The notes under the pieces are model-generated. The model had not been told where the DNA came from. It saw only the letters and a list, made by a program, of their open reading frames with translations, and searched no databases. Shown piece by piece: positions 20,287 through 29,286 of a stretch of DNA of 64,000 nt. Origin of the DNA: JAPPFW01 sp965231815 (GTDB lineage: Bacteria > Actinomycetota > Acidimicrobiia > Spongiisociales > Spongiisociaceae); the NCBI GenBank assembly GCA_965231815.1, contig OZ246890.1, positions 1,116,001 through 1,180,000 on the forward strand, read 5' to 3'. Position 1 is the first letter of the stretch. Each line of letters begins with the position of its first letter. The position numbers and the translations under genes were made by a program.

Positions 20287-22431
20287 ATGGGCCGACCCGA
20301 GTCCGGGACAAGCCGTCCACGACGGAACACGAAGCCGGGACCGACGATTTACTGGCGGGACGGCAGTTCCAATCCATGGTATAGGCAGCGATCCCAAAGA
20401 GGCCCGGCGACCTGGGTCCCACCCGGTGGGAAGTTCGACGTGGCTGGCCGTTCGATCAAGGGCGGGCTGGTCTACATCGGCCACGGCGCCCTGGCCGCGA
20501 ACGGATGCGGACCCGAACCCAGCCTCATCGATCCACGATCTCCGGTCAACTGGAAAAGGGCGGATCGTTCGGCAGTGGCCATGTATAACAACTCGTCGTA
20601 CAGGGGATTCAATCCACGGGTTCGAGCCGCCTATCTCGAGTGGCTGGCCGGTGGTCGTCGTGACAGGTCCGTCCCCATCGGTTACGTGTACCTGTTCTTC
20701 TACGGGCTCGAACGGCGCCTGTTCGCCGATCTCGGGGCTGACCTCCACCTTCCCGAAGTCGACATCATCCTGGCCGAGATCGAAAGCCTTCTCGACGTTT
20801 ACCGGGAGGAGGGTTCATTCGCTCGGAGTGCCGGTCAACTGCTGGATTTCGTGGACGGTGTGCGGTCGGTGAACACTGACGCACGGCCGGTCCCGTGGGG
20901 TTCCGCTCGCGCAGAGCGCGGCGTGCCGGCTGTGGTTCGAGTCGGCATCGGCAAGTATGTCTCGAAACGGTCCGCTATCCCGGCCGGATGGGCTCTCAGC
21001 TACCTACGTCACCATCCCGAGGGGCGGCTACGAACAGCTGCCATGCGCGTTGCCGCCGAGTTCGACGAGTTGTTCGGCATACGTTATCGGGAGCGGTTCG
21101 GACCTGGTCTTCAGGTGCCGAAACCGGCCAGGAAGCTTGAACTCTCGTACCAGGCCACATCCCCCGGGTTCGAGGGAGGCTTGTTTGTCACCCTCGACAA
21201 GATTCCTGATATGGCGCTCGAACCTACGCTGATTGCCAAGCTCAACGGGTTGGCCAAGAAATGCGAGGATGAACTCGCCGCCTACAGCCGCTTGCTAGGA
21301 CGTCATCCTGACCGGGCCGGGACCCCGGCCGCGGTCGGGTTGCTCCCCGATGTGTTGCTCGCCGAACGCGGTGGTCCTGTCCTCAAAGGTCTCCGGGTCT
21401 GGACCTCGGAGGTTCTGGCAGATAGGCCGAGGGCGGTGGTTCTCCTCGGTGAACTGGTGGAACAGTGGTCGCCAGGTCACCCATCGAAACTAACCAAGAC
21501 CGATGCCTCTGCTCTGGCATCCATGCTGACCAACATCGGTGTGGCCATCGAACCCGATGTCCGTTTCGGTTCGCCTACTCCGAGTCCGGATTCGCTTGCG
21601 GTGTTGTTCCCGCTTCCCGAGGGTGGGAGGGCGGAATCAACTCCCCTGTACAGGGCCGCCCTGTCACTGGTGTATTTGAGTGCGATAGTGGCCGCCGCGG
21701 ACGGGGACATCAACTTGATCGAACACCGGTTCCTCACCGAACGATTGGAAGGGATCCCCGGACTCAAGCCTGCCGATAGAGTCAGGTTGCAAGCCCACTT
21801 GGCTTTGCTCGGGGTCCAAAAACTTCGTATGTACGGCATCAAACGCAGGGTGAAGGCGATGGAGCCCAAAGATCTTCCGAGAGTCGGGAGCCTTCTGATC
21901 GAGCTGGCGGCCGCCGACGGGGTGGTCAATCGCGAAGAGATCGCCGTTCTGGAAAGGTTGTTCGAACAGATGGGCCTTGACGAAGCCCACCTGTATAGCC
22001 GCGCACATACTCTCGACTTGGGGGATACCGGCCCGGTTACCGCGTTCCATCCTGTAGCTCTCGACTCTGAAAAGGTTGCGGTACGTATGGCGGAAACCGA
22101 CCGCGTGTCGAACTTGCTAAGCGGCATATTCAAAGATCAAGACCTCCCGCCGGAAACCGAACCGCAAGCGTCCGGTCCGGAAGACGGGTCGATGATCGAG
22201 GGACTTGACGCGTCGCATTCGCAGTTGCTGAACGCCCTTGCATCGAGGCAGAAGTGGGATCGTGGTTCCGTCGAAGACATGGCTCGTTCGTTCGGGTTAC
22301 CGTTTCTTGACAGCGCCCTCGACGTCATAAACGAAGCCGCCCTGGAATCCTGCGGTGAAGCACTGTTCGAGGGGAACGACCCGGTTCTGCTCAATACTTA
22401 TGCCTTGGGGCAACTGACCAGCCATACCTAG
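20287..22431 (+). CDS. TerB_N/TerB/TerB_C multidomain protein
   Basis: 714 residues from ATG 20287 (GAAAGGGGGG upstream; TTG 20233 is the alternative). The N-terminal TerB_N region has IYWRDGSSNPWYR, YRGFNPRVRAAYLEWLAGGRRD and the aromatic patch YVYLFFYGLERRLF. A TerB-like acidic helical repeat appears at about 470-580 (SAIVAAADGDINLIEHRFLTERL and ELAAADGVVNREEIAVLERLFEQMGL, both metal-binding-like DGxxxxxE). A TerB_C-like end has VINEAALESCGEALFEGNDPVLLN. Aravind and colleagues placed such proteins in ter-linked and defence contexts, often beside helicases. Here it follows the methyltransferase operon by 230 bases. Its TAG stop is the target site of MITE-1 copy C. Confidence 0.8.
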   Translation: MGRPESGTSRPRRNTKPGPTIYWRDGSSNPWYRQRSQRGPATWVPPGGKFDVAGRSIKGGLVYIGHGALAANGCGPEPSLIDPRSPVNWKRADRSAVAMYNNSSYRGFNPRVRAAYLEWLAGGRRDRSVPIGYVYLFFYGLERRLFADLGADLHLPEVDIILAEIESLLDVYREEGSFARSAGQLLDFVDGVRSVNTDARPVPWGSARAERGVPAVVRVGIGKYVSKRSAIPAGWALSYLRHHPEGRLRTAAMRVAAEFDELFGIRYRERFGPGLQVPKPARKLELSYQATSPGFEGGLFVTLDKIPDMALEPTLIAKLNGLAKKCEDELAAYSRLLGRHPDRAGTPAAVGLLPDVLLAERGGPVLKGLRVWTSEVLADRPRAVVLLGELVEQWSPGHPSKLTKTDASALASMLTNIGVAIEPDVRFGSPTPSPDSLAVLFPLPEGGRAESTPLYRAALSLVYLSAIVAAADGDINLIEHRFLTERLEGIPGLKPADRVRLQAHLALLGVQKLRMYGIKRRVKAMEPKDLPRVGSLLIELAAADGVVNREEIAVLERLFEQMGLDEAHLYSRAHTLDLGDTGPVTAFHPVALDSEKVAVRMAETDRVSNLLSGIFKDQDLPPETEPQASGPEDGSMIEGLDASHSQLLNALASRQKWDRGSVEDMARSFGLPFLDSALDVINEAALESCGEALFEGNDPVLLNTYALGQLTSHT

Positions 22432-22647
22432 CCCCGATTCACTCATAGCGGATGGGGGTTTGGAGGACGAGTGGCGTAGATAGCCGTAATTGTGCTCTGA
22501 CCAGGTAATACAGCTACCGGCATTTCCCGTCCCGGTCCGGTATGGGAGGTTCACCTGCAAAGAGGTGAACGGGGGGCTATTCCTGGTATCCGGGTTGAAC
22601 CGGCGTCAAATGCCGTGGTGTGTAGGAAACCTTGAACAATCAGGGGG
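22432..22647 (+). mobile_element. MITE-1 copy C (216 bp, CTAG target duplication)
   Basis: Flanked by CTAG at 22428-22431 and 22648-22651; the left CTAG supplies the stop codon of the TerB gene. Ends are degenerate (CCCCGATTCACTCA and TTGAACAATCAGGGGG), and the internal frame is broken by indels, so this is an older copy. Confidence 0.8.
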
Positions 22648-22923
22648 CTAGTGTCCTGAATCGTTGTTTCGCTTGTGTTCGGGGGACCGCGAAATCTTTT
22701 CGGCGGGCGTAACCCGACATCCGGGGGAATCTGTCACACCCGGTCTGCATACTGGTTGGTAACCGTAAAGCACCGACGGTTGGGTCAGGTACCGACCGGA
22801 CCGGGGTTGGGATCATCTTGCTTGTTTTCTTCTGCCTTGCCTATGTTCGGCCAGGAGAGGGGTTGGCGGGACGCGTTTCGACGCTGAGGAGGCGGCGGCC
22901 GGGGGTGTGTTCCTGTCTTGTTG

Positions 22924-24147
22924 TCAAGCCGCGTCGGGTAGTTTTTGGGGTTGTGTGCGTGGTTGGTAGGGGGTTCGGGTTTTGAGCATGGCGAGGATGA
23001 TGTTGCAGCGTCGGCGGGCGACGCAGATGACCGCGGCGTTGTGTTTTTTGCCTTGGGCCCGTTTGTGTTGGTAGTAAGCGCGGGCGTCGGGGTCGTGTCG
23101 GGTAGCTACGAACGCGGCGATGAACATGGCGTCTTTGAGTCGGTGGTTACCTCCTCGTGACCGCCGGGTGGTGTGGCTGCGGCCTGATTGGCGGTCTACG
23201 GGTGCTAGGCCTGCGTAGGCGGCTAGCCGTCCGGGGTTAGCGAAACGGTTGGGGTCGCCTATCTCGGCGAGGGTTCGGGATCCGGTGCGGGGCCCGAACC
23301 CGCTCATCGTGTTTAAGACTTTTCCCAGCCGATGTTCCATGAACGCGTCTTCGATGTGGGAAGCGAGTTCGTCTCGCTGTGTGATGATCCGGTCCAGGTC
23401 GGATGTGAGGTCGGAGATGGTTTCTCCCCAGGTCGCTTCGGCCGCTACCGTGACGGTCTGGGCGCCTAGCGCAGCCCAGATGCGGTCGACGACCCTTTCA
23501 GCGGTTCGTCCGGACCGCTTCGACATGAGCGTCCGGACCCGGGTTTTCCCGGCGGTCCGCAACGCGGTGGGCGTGGGGTATTTCACCAGTGTGTCTCTGA
23601 GGCCGGGTGTTGACATCAGCCTGTCGCCGACAGCCCTCTCCAGGGTCGGGGACACGGCTAACAGGGCGTCACGCAGGCGGTTCACACACCTGGTAGCGTC
23701 GGCGGCGAGGTCTGTGTCCCGACCGTTGAGGACCCGCAGACGAACCAGCAGCCCGTCGCCGACGGTAGTCCAGGTCAGCCGATCCGCGTTACGCCAAGCG
23801 AAGTCGGCCAACACCTGGGCGTCTTTAGGATCGGTCTTGGCCGCACCCGCGTACAGATCCGCGGCTCGGCGCATCGCGAGGCCGGACACGTAAGCCACCG
23901 GAATTGACATCTCCGCAGCGACCGACAGCACAAGCGCAGCCGCCGACGAGGTCATATCAACCACCAACGCCGGACGGCCATGACCTCCGGCGTTGCTGAT
24001 CATTTCCCGGATGGCCGCCTCATTGTTGGGAACCCGGCGAGAAAACAACGCTTCACCACCCGACGATATCGCACAGGCGTAATGTTTGTCCTTGGCGATG
24101 TCCACACCGACGAACACCTCCGGAACAGGACTAAGAATATCACCCAT
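22924..24147 (-). CDS. IS110 family transposase (DEDD)
   Basis: 407 residues from ATG 24147 (GAGAGGGG upstream). The N-terminal DEDD RuvC-like domain begins EVFVGVDIAKDKHYACAI, with AKTDPKDAQVLADFAWRN. The C-terminal Tnp_20 domain has MSGFGPRTGSRTLAEIGDPNRFANPGRLAAYAGLAP, the catalytic serine-bearing region. It acts as a DNA recombinase; in the IS110 group an RNA from the noncoding end guides target choice. The protein looks intact. The outer ends of the element are not resolved. Confidence 0.95.
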   Translation of the reverse strand: MGDILSPVPEVFVGVDIAKDKHYACAISSGGEALFSRRVPNNEAAIREMISNAGGHGRPALVVDMTSSAAALVLSVAAEMSIPVAYVSGLAMRRAADLYAGAAKTDPKDAQVLADFAWRNADRLTWTTVGDGLLVRLRVLNGRDTDLAADATRCVNRLRDALLAVSPTLERAVGDRLMSTPGLRDTLVKYPTPTALRTAGKTRVRTLMSKRSGRTAERVVDRIWAALGAQTVTVAAEATWGETISDLTSDLDRIITQRDELASHIEDAFMEHRLGKVLNTMSGFGPRTGSRTLAEIGDPNRFANPGRLAAYAGLAPVDRQSGRSHTTRRSRGGNHRLKDAMFIAAFVATRHDPDARAYYQHKRAQGKKHNAAVICVARRRCNIILAMLKTRTPYQPRTQPQKLPDAA

Positions 24148-24506
24148 CAGACGGTTCCCCTCTCTGATCGAAAACACGTTACATCAGCTACCCGGGGTAC
24201 CACACGCCTCAACCACTTTACGACCAGCCCCCACACGGTGCATGTTCCTGCCCATACGGTGCATGTTCCTGTAAGAGGTCGCAAGGCACCCGACCACGGC
24301 AGGCGGCACCACACCCCAGGCCATCTACCTGACAGGACCCAAGAACCCTACCCACCGTGGCGAGTAACCAACCCCAATGCTCACACACCGGAGCTACCCA
24401 ACACGGTAAAGGGACCCACCGGCGAGCGATCCATACCGGTAGTTCGGTTTTCGCGGTCTCAACCCGGGTCCGTACCGGAAGCACGCCGGGTGGTTACCTG
24501 CAACCT
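24148..24506 (-). other. noncoding 5' region of the IS110 element, possible bridge RNA
   Basis: About 360 bases between the transposase start and the next gene contain no plausible gene. In IS110-group elements the long 5' noncoding end encodes the bridge RNA, so part of this stretch is a candidate. A direct repeat ACGGTGCATGTTCCTG occurs at 24235-24250 and 24256-24271. I could not define the element end or fold the RNA by eye. Confidence 0.35.
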
Positions 24507-25400
24507 TCAGCGAACTTCCGACTCGGGACACTGGTAGAGGACTTGCTGAAGGGCCGGGCCGATCTCCGACGGGGTGTCAAGCACGATCGCGCCTCCACCC
24601 TCCAGAGCGTGCCGTTTCGACGTATACGAGCCCCTGTCTCCCTGAAAGATGGCGCCGGCATGCCCCATTCGCCGGTCCGCAGGCGAGGCTCGGCCGGCGA
24701 CGAACGCTACGACCGGTTTGGTCATCCGCGGCAGGTAGGTGGCGGCGTCCTCTTCCATGTCACCACCGATCTCGCCGATCAGCATGACCGCGCCGGTCCG
24801 CCGGTCGCGCTCCAGAACCTCTAGGGCGTCGCGGGTGCGGGTTCCGACCACCGAGTCGCCTCCGATACCTATGAACGCCGACTGGCCGAGCCCGGCCTTG
24901 ACGATGTTGAGGCAGGCGAGGGTCCCGAGACTGCCGCTACGAGAGATGACCCCGACCCGACCGGGCCGGAAGATCGAAGGGTCGAACGCGGGCATGAAAC
25001 CGACGAAACACTCTCCGGGCGTCACGAGCCCCGCCGTGTTGGGGCCGACCACGTCCGTCCCGGCTGCGCGGGCGGTCGAAATCAGGTTCATCACGTCTCG
25101 TACAGGGACGTGTTCGGTGAGGATCACCAGATTGGAAGCACCCGCCTCAATCGCATCCGTAGCTGCAACCTCAACGCTGAGAGGGGGGACGAACATAACC
25201 GCGACCTCGAACCCGGTTGCCTCCATTGCGGTCTTGGCGCTTCGGTGAACCGGCACCCCGCAGTGGGTGATGCCCGCCTTGCGGGGGCTCACGCCCGCAA
25301 CGATCCGAGTCCCGTACTCCTGCATGCGAGCGGTCCAGTAGGTTGCCTGCCGACCCGTAATCCCCTGAACCAGGACCCGCTCGCCGCGCCGGACGATCAC
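24507..25400 (-). CDS. succinyl-CoA synthetase alpha-like (acyl-CoA ligase, SucD family)
   Basis: 297 residues from GTG 25400, overlapping the beta-subunit stop by four bases. Recognised by ERVLVQGITGRQATYW (CoA-binding), VVGPNTAGLVTPGE, RVGVISRSGSLGT and the phospho-histidine motif RRMGHAGAIFQG. The family forms CoA thioesters from succinate, malate or related acids using ATP or GTP. It pairs with the ATP-grasp beta subunit upstream. The neighbouring crotonase, rather than TCA-cycle genes, suggests a specialised substrate. This paralogue may not be the housekeeping enzyme. Confidence 0.85.
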   Translation of the reverse strand: MIVRRGERVLVQGITGRQATYWTARMQEYGTRIVAGVSPRKAGITHCGVPVHRSAKTAMEATGFEVAVMFVPPLSVEVAATDAIEAGASNLVILTEHVPVRDVMNLISTARAAGTDVVGPNTAGLVTPGECFVGFMPAFDPSIFRPGRVGVISRSGSLGTLACLNIVKAGLGQSAFIGIGGDSVVGTRTRDALEVLERDRRTGAVMLIGEIGGDMEEDAATYLPRMTKPVVAFVAGRASPADRRMGHAGAIFQGDRGSYTSKRHALEGGGAIVLDTPSEIGPALQQVLYQCPESEVR

Positions 25401-26533
25401 ACGTTCCCGTCTGCCGCCACACGGACGGCCGCCACGATGGCCTGATCCATGCTCGGGTACGGTTCGAAACCCAGCCGCTCTTTCAACATCCTTCTGGCCG
25501 CTGCCGACCCGGTGCCGTCGATCGTGAAGAAGGCGGGGATATCCGGCTCTAGTTCCAGCCAAGCCTCGGTCAACCCGTCGACCATCACGTCGGTGCGGGC
25601 GAAAGCCCCGCAGAAATTGACTACCAGGCTACGTACCTTGCCATGCGCCAGCACCAACTCCAGAGCGGGCCGAGCCTTGGTGTAGGCGTCACCGCCGATC
25701 TCCAGGAAGTTGGCGGGTTTCCCTCCTGAATGGACTATGACATCCATGGTGGTCATGGTGAGACCGGCGCCGTTGGCAAGCACCCCGATGTCCCCGTCGA
25801 GTTCGACAAACTGGAGACCGTAGTCCCGGGCAGCCCGTTCCAGCTCGGTCAGGGCCTCCGGAGCGGACTGTTCGGCGAGGAACGGTTGGCGGGCGGCGGC
25901 GGAATCGTCGACGACGAGCTTGCAATCCAGCGCCACCACCTCGCCTGCCGGAGTTATCGCCAGCGGGTTGACCTCGACCAGTTCCGCGTCGCGGTTCCGG
26001 TGGACCCGATGCAGCCGCACCAGAGCATCGGCCACCGAAGAGGCTGCGGAGGCAATCCCCGCTCCTGTCACCAGGTCGAGAGCGGCGGCGGCATCCAGGT
26101 CCTGTCGTGGATCGATATCCAGTCTCCGGACCAGTTCGGGATCGGTCCGGGCCGTGTCTTCGATGTCGACACCGCCGCGCTTGGAGATGACCACCCTCGT
26201 TCTCGGCCCGGCCGGATCGTTCAGAACGGCGGCATACAGTTCCCGAGCAATCGGAATCCGCTCTTCGACCAGGACCTCGGTCACCTCGTAGCGTCCGAGG
26301 CGGCTGCCTATGAGCTCCGTCGCGGCCGCACGCGCCCTGATCGGTGTTTCAGCGAATCTGATCCCGCCCGACTTCCCACGGCCTCCCATCGGTACCTGCG
26401 CCTTTACCATCACCGGTCCGAGACGACGGGCCGTCCGTACGGCGCGGCGCGGTGTGGTCGCCACAACGCCTTCCGGCACCCCCATGCCTTCCTCTGCCAG
26501 CACGGCCTTTGCTACGTGTTCGGGGATGTTCAT
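25397..26533 (-). CDS. succinyl-CoA synthetase beta-like (ATP-grasp, SucC family)
   Basis: 378 residues from ATG 26533. It starts MNIPEHVAKAVLAEEGMGVPEG, as SucC does, and has ATP-grasp elements PVMVKAQVPMGGRGKSGGI, ELVEVNPLAITPAGEVVALDCKLVVDD (metal/ATP site) and ELDGDIGVLANGAGLTMTTMD, EIGGDAY. It supplies the nucleotide-binding subunit of the acyl-CoA synthetase with the downstream SucD-like gene (four-base overlap). It is about the normal length. The 80-base gap from the crotonase upstream suggests one operon. Confidence 0.85.
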   Translation of the reverse strand: MNIPEHVAKAVLAEEGMGVPEGVVATTPRRAVRTARRLGPVMVKAQVPMGGRGKSGGIRFAETPIRARAAATELIGSRLGRYEVTEVLVEERIPIARELYAAVLNDPAGPRTRVVISKRGGVDIEDTARTDPELVRRLDIDPRQDLDAAAALDLVTGAGIASAASSVADALVRLHRVHRNRDAELVEVNPLAITPAGEVVALDCKLVVDDSAAARQPFLAEQSAPEALTELERAARDYGLQFVELDGDIGVLANGAGLTMTTMDVIVHSGGKPANFLEIGGDAYTKARPALELVLAHGKVRSLVVNFCGAFARTDVMVDGLTEAWLELEPDIPAFFTIDGTGSAAARRMLKERLGFEPYPSMDQAIVAAVRVAADGNV

Positions 26534-26612
26534 CGGCGGTCGGGGGACAACTCTACATGCGCTCCCGGTCTCCGGGAACGGGGACAGGACCCTCCTAGGA
26601 CGGTGGGGCGCG

Positions 26613-27512
26613 TCACGCGTCTGGGCGAGATCGCGGGCCGCCGGGTTCAGGTTGGAACGGACGGTCGCGAGCTTCGAGAAACGCTCGTATTCCTCCCTTG
26701 CGAAATGCCTCGTCGAGGTGGCGGACTTCGGGTGAATCAGCGGAGGCGTGGGCGATAGTCGCAAGGAACGCCATCACGTTGTGGGCGTTGCGTAGTCCCA
26801 TCGCCTCTAGGCCGTAGGTGGTAATCGCCTTGTTGAGACGCACGGAGTCGGCAGGCACCATGGCGATCCGCCCGGCAAGCGCGCAGGCCCGCTCCAGCAA
26901 CTCATCGGCTGGAACGACCTCGTTCACGAGGCCCATACGCAACGCCTCCGCAGCGTCGAAATGGTCGCCCGTGAGCGTGTAGCGGTGAGCGTTCTTCCAG
27001 CCTGCCAGCAGGGCAAACAGGACTGAAGAGCTGGAAATCCCCCGAACCTCCGGCTGACCGAAGGTGGCGTCCTCGGAGGCGATGGTGATGTCCGAGCACA
27101 ACGCGTACCAGAAACCTCCGCCGAGACACCAACCGTTGACCGCGGCTATCACCGGCGTCGACAGCTCCATTACATGCATGAAGCCCTCCGTGCTTCTCTG
27201 ATTGATGTCGAGCCAGTTGCGCAATCCGGATGCGGCGGTGGCATCGTCGCCCGGAATATCCTCATCGAAGTCGTAGCCCGCGGAGAACGCTCGTCCTGCC
27301 CCGGTCAGGACGATCACCCTTGCCGTCGGATCGGCATCGACCGCATCAAGGGCGTGATGGAGTTCCCACTCGAGCCGGTGCGATAGCGCATTCATCATGT
27401 CTGGACGATTGAGGGTGATGGTCGCCACTGTGTCGTCGCGGCTCACCATGATGAACTCGTAATCCAACTGCCTGCCTTCCACTTGCGAGGCCCTGCCTGA
27501 CAGCTCCCCCAC
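26613..27512 (-). CDS. enoyl-CoA hydratase/isomerase (crotonase superfamily)
   Basis: 299 residues; start GTG 27512, with the conserved fold beginning around VATITLNRPDMMNALS. The oxyanion-hole motifs are SAGYDFDED and VNGWCLGGGFWYALCSDITIAS, and the second catalytic area is EVRGISSSSVL, where canonical hydratase glutamates are not clear. Crotonases hydrate or isomerise CoA thioesters. It heads an operon with the SucC/SucD-like pair and is divergent from the GcvT-like gene. Substrate unknown. Confidence 0.85.
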   Translation of the reverse strand: MGELSGRASQVEGRQLDYEFIMVSRDDTVATITLNRPDMMNALSHRLEWELHHALDAVDADPTARVIVLTGAGRAFSAGYDFDEDIPGDDATAASGLRNWLDINQRSTEGFMHVMELSTPVIAAVNGWCLGGGFWYALCSDITIASEDATFGQPEVRGISSSSVLFALLAGWKNAHRYTLTGDHFDAAEALRMGLVNEVVPADELLERACALAGRIAMVPADSVRLNKAITTYGLEAMGLRNAHNVMAFLATIAHASADSPEVRHLDEAFRKGGIRAFLEARDRPFQPEPGGPRSRPDA

Positions 27513-27666
27513 GATCTCGATCGGTGATATGCACGGCGAGATCAGCCGGTCTGCCGACCGTCGAAGACGAGGGTTCCTACGCTACCGTAGACACTATCAA
27601 CAGGGCCGCAGGGAACGCGACCGGCCGGCTGTAGACTCGCCTAAGATTGCACGAGGAGCAAACCGG

Positions 27667-28890
27667 ATGTTGGAAGACCTGGGTGTCGAGGGTTTCGTAG
27701 GAACACCGTTCCACAAGCGGAGTGCGGCGGCTGTCGAGACCTCTTCTTGGTTCCCGTGGCCACCGTATATTGTGCCCGATGTCTATACCGACTTCAGGGA
27801 AGAACTGGCGGCGATGCGGACGGCAGCCACCCTGAACGAGATGTCTCCTCTTTCCAAGACCCGTATCAGGGGCCCTGACGCTCCCGTGCTGGCCAATCGG
27901 ATCCTCACCCGCAACGCCGTAGCGCAGGACGTCGGTCAGGTTCTCTACTCACCGTGGTGCAACGAAGAAGGCAAGATGGTTGCCGACGGCCTCGTCTTCC
28001 GTTTCGGAGATGAGGAATACGTTTTCGTTGCCGGTCCCCAGGAAAGATGGTTCACGATGAACGCCGGGGGACTCGACGTCGAGATTGACGACATCAGCCC
28101 TTCGATAGGCATTCTTGCACTGCAAGGGCCCATGTCGACCAAGATACTGGAGGATGTGACCGGCGAGAATTGGACTTCCCTCAAGTTCTCCCGGATCAGG
28201 AGGACGGAGATCGCCGGCGCACCTGTCGATGTGAGTCGGCAGGGCTTCACCGGTGAGGTGGGCTACGAACTGTGGGTATCCCCAGAGGGTGCTTGGCCGA
28301 TGTGGGATGCACTGACCGAGGCGGGTACGCAATACGGCCTCCGCCCGGCCGGGGAGTACGCCATCGATATCGCTCGGGTGGAAGCCGGCCTGCTCATCAT
28401 CGGAGCCGATTACATGGGTACCGGTCCCGACCCGACTCCGCCTGTCGACGACCCCACACAGATGCGGGAGTGTTCCCCTTTCGAGCTCCGGCTGGGGCGT
28501 TTCGTCGACTTCGACAAGCCGGACTTCATAGGGAGGCAAGCCCTCCTGGAGGAGCAGGCCGCCGGTGGCGCTCCTCGACGTATGGTCGGGCTCAGCATCG
28601 ATTGGCGAGCGATGCTCGAGTACCAGCTCGAGCGGGGCGAACTCGTGCAGATGTTCCCCAGGGTGCATGACATGCCCCTGCCCGTGATCGACTCCGGAAA
28701 CCGGGTCGGCTACGCAACGAGCGTGACCTGGGGACCGTCCGTCGACAAACTCATCGGGCTCGGCCACATCGACAAAGAGTCCGCAAACCTGGGAACGGAG
28801 CTTTCAGTGCTTTGGTCGGCCAACGGCCGGACGGTCGAGATCGGCGCCGAGATAGTCGGCCTGCCGTTCCGACGACACCGGCGCGCCTAA
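27667..28890 (+). CDS. GcvT/DmdA-family folate-dependent aminomethyltransferase-like protein
   Basis: 407 residues from ATG 27667 (GAGGAGC upstream). The GcvT fold is shown by LGVEGFVGTPFHKRS at the start, ALQGPMSTKILEDVTGE, the folate-binding segment SRQGFTGEVGYELWVSP and EYAIDIARVEAGLLIIGADY; the C-terminal barrel follows from RMVGLSIDW. Relatives move one-carbon units to tetrahydrofolate: glycine cleavage T-protein, DMSP demethylase, vanillate demethylase. No other glycine cleavage genes are adjacent, so a demethylase role is more likely than GcvT. It is divergent from the crotonase. Confidence 0.8.
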   Translation: MLEDLGVEGFVGTPFHKRSAAAVETSSWFPWPPYIVPDVYTDFREELAAMRTAATLNEMSPLSKTRIRGPDAPVLANRILTRNAVAQDVGQVLYSPWCNEEGKMVADGLVFRFGDEEYVFVAGPQERWFTMNAGGLDVEIDDISPSIGILALQGPMSTKILEDVTGENWTSLKFSRIRRTEIAGAPVDVSRQGFTGEVGYELWVSPEGAWPMWDALTEAGTQYGLRPAGEYAIDIARVEAGLLIIGADYMGTGPDPTPPVDDPTQMRECSPFELRLGRFVDFDKPDFIGRQALLEEQAAGGAPRRMVGLSIDWRAMLEYQLERGELVQMFPRVHDMPLPVIDSGNRVGYATSVTWGPSVDKLIGLGHIDKESANLGTELSVLWSANGRTVEIGAEIVGLPFRRHRRA

Positions 28891-28960
28891 ACCCCCGGTC
28901 CGAGTAATCGGCGCCCGGTATCGGGCGATCCGGATCCGCGGCATCCACATCGTTCCCTAG

Positions 28961-29162
28961 CCCCGATTATTCATGGATGGGGGTTTGGAGGATGAGTGGA
29001 GACGACCATATTCGCGCCCTGACCAGGCAGTACAGCTATCGGCGTTTCCCGTTTCAGTCCGGTGTGGAGATTCACCTGTCGGGTGAACGGCGGGTTTATC
29101 TTGATACTCGGGTTGAACAGGCGTTACATGCCTCGGTGTGTGGGAAACCTGAATAATCAGGG
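28961..29162 (+). mobile_element. MITE-1 copy D (202 bp)
   Basis: Clean copy with ends CCCCGATTATTCATGG and CCTGAATAATCAGGG, flanked by CTAG (28957-28960) and CTAA (29163-29166). It carries the open 54-codon frame from ATG 28992 to TAA 29156 (MSGDDHIRALTRQYSYRRFP... ending GKPE), nearly the same as copy E. Confidence 0.9.
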
Positions 29163-29199
29163 CTAATGACGGTTCAGGTCCTGGATACGGCCCGCCTTC

Positions 29200-29228
29200 A
29201 GCGACAGGTTGTGTGGTATCCTGTCGCT
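29200..29228. promoter_or_regulatory. 9 bp inverted repeat upstream of Fic gene
   Basis: AGCGACAGG and CCTGTCGCT form a perfect 9 bp inverted repeat around an 11-base spacer. A 17-codon frame (MSVVVVRLLLNLSRTGG) follows at 29229-29282, directly before the Fic start. The palindrome could be an operator; the short frame could be a leader peptide. Both are inferences from position. Confidence 0.45.
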
Positions 29229-29286
29229 ATGAGCGTGGTAGTGGTTAGGTTGCTGCTCAACCTCTCCCGAACCGGGGGGTGATCGG

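Noticed and set aside
20287..22431. Tellurite resistance function for the TerB gene
   Set aside because: No terC/terD/terZ genes are present; TerB_N/TerB_C architecture is a different, mainly defence-linked family.
23249..23893. 214-codon plus-strand frame inside the IS110 transposase
   Set aside because: It is antisense to an intact transposase with clear DEDD motifs; arginine/serine-rich translation without any domain.
25730..26758. 342-codon plus-strand frame antisense to the SucC-like gene
   Set aside because: High-GC shadow of a well-supported gene; no domain or ribosome-binding site.
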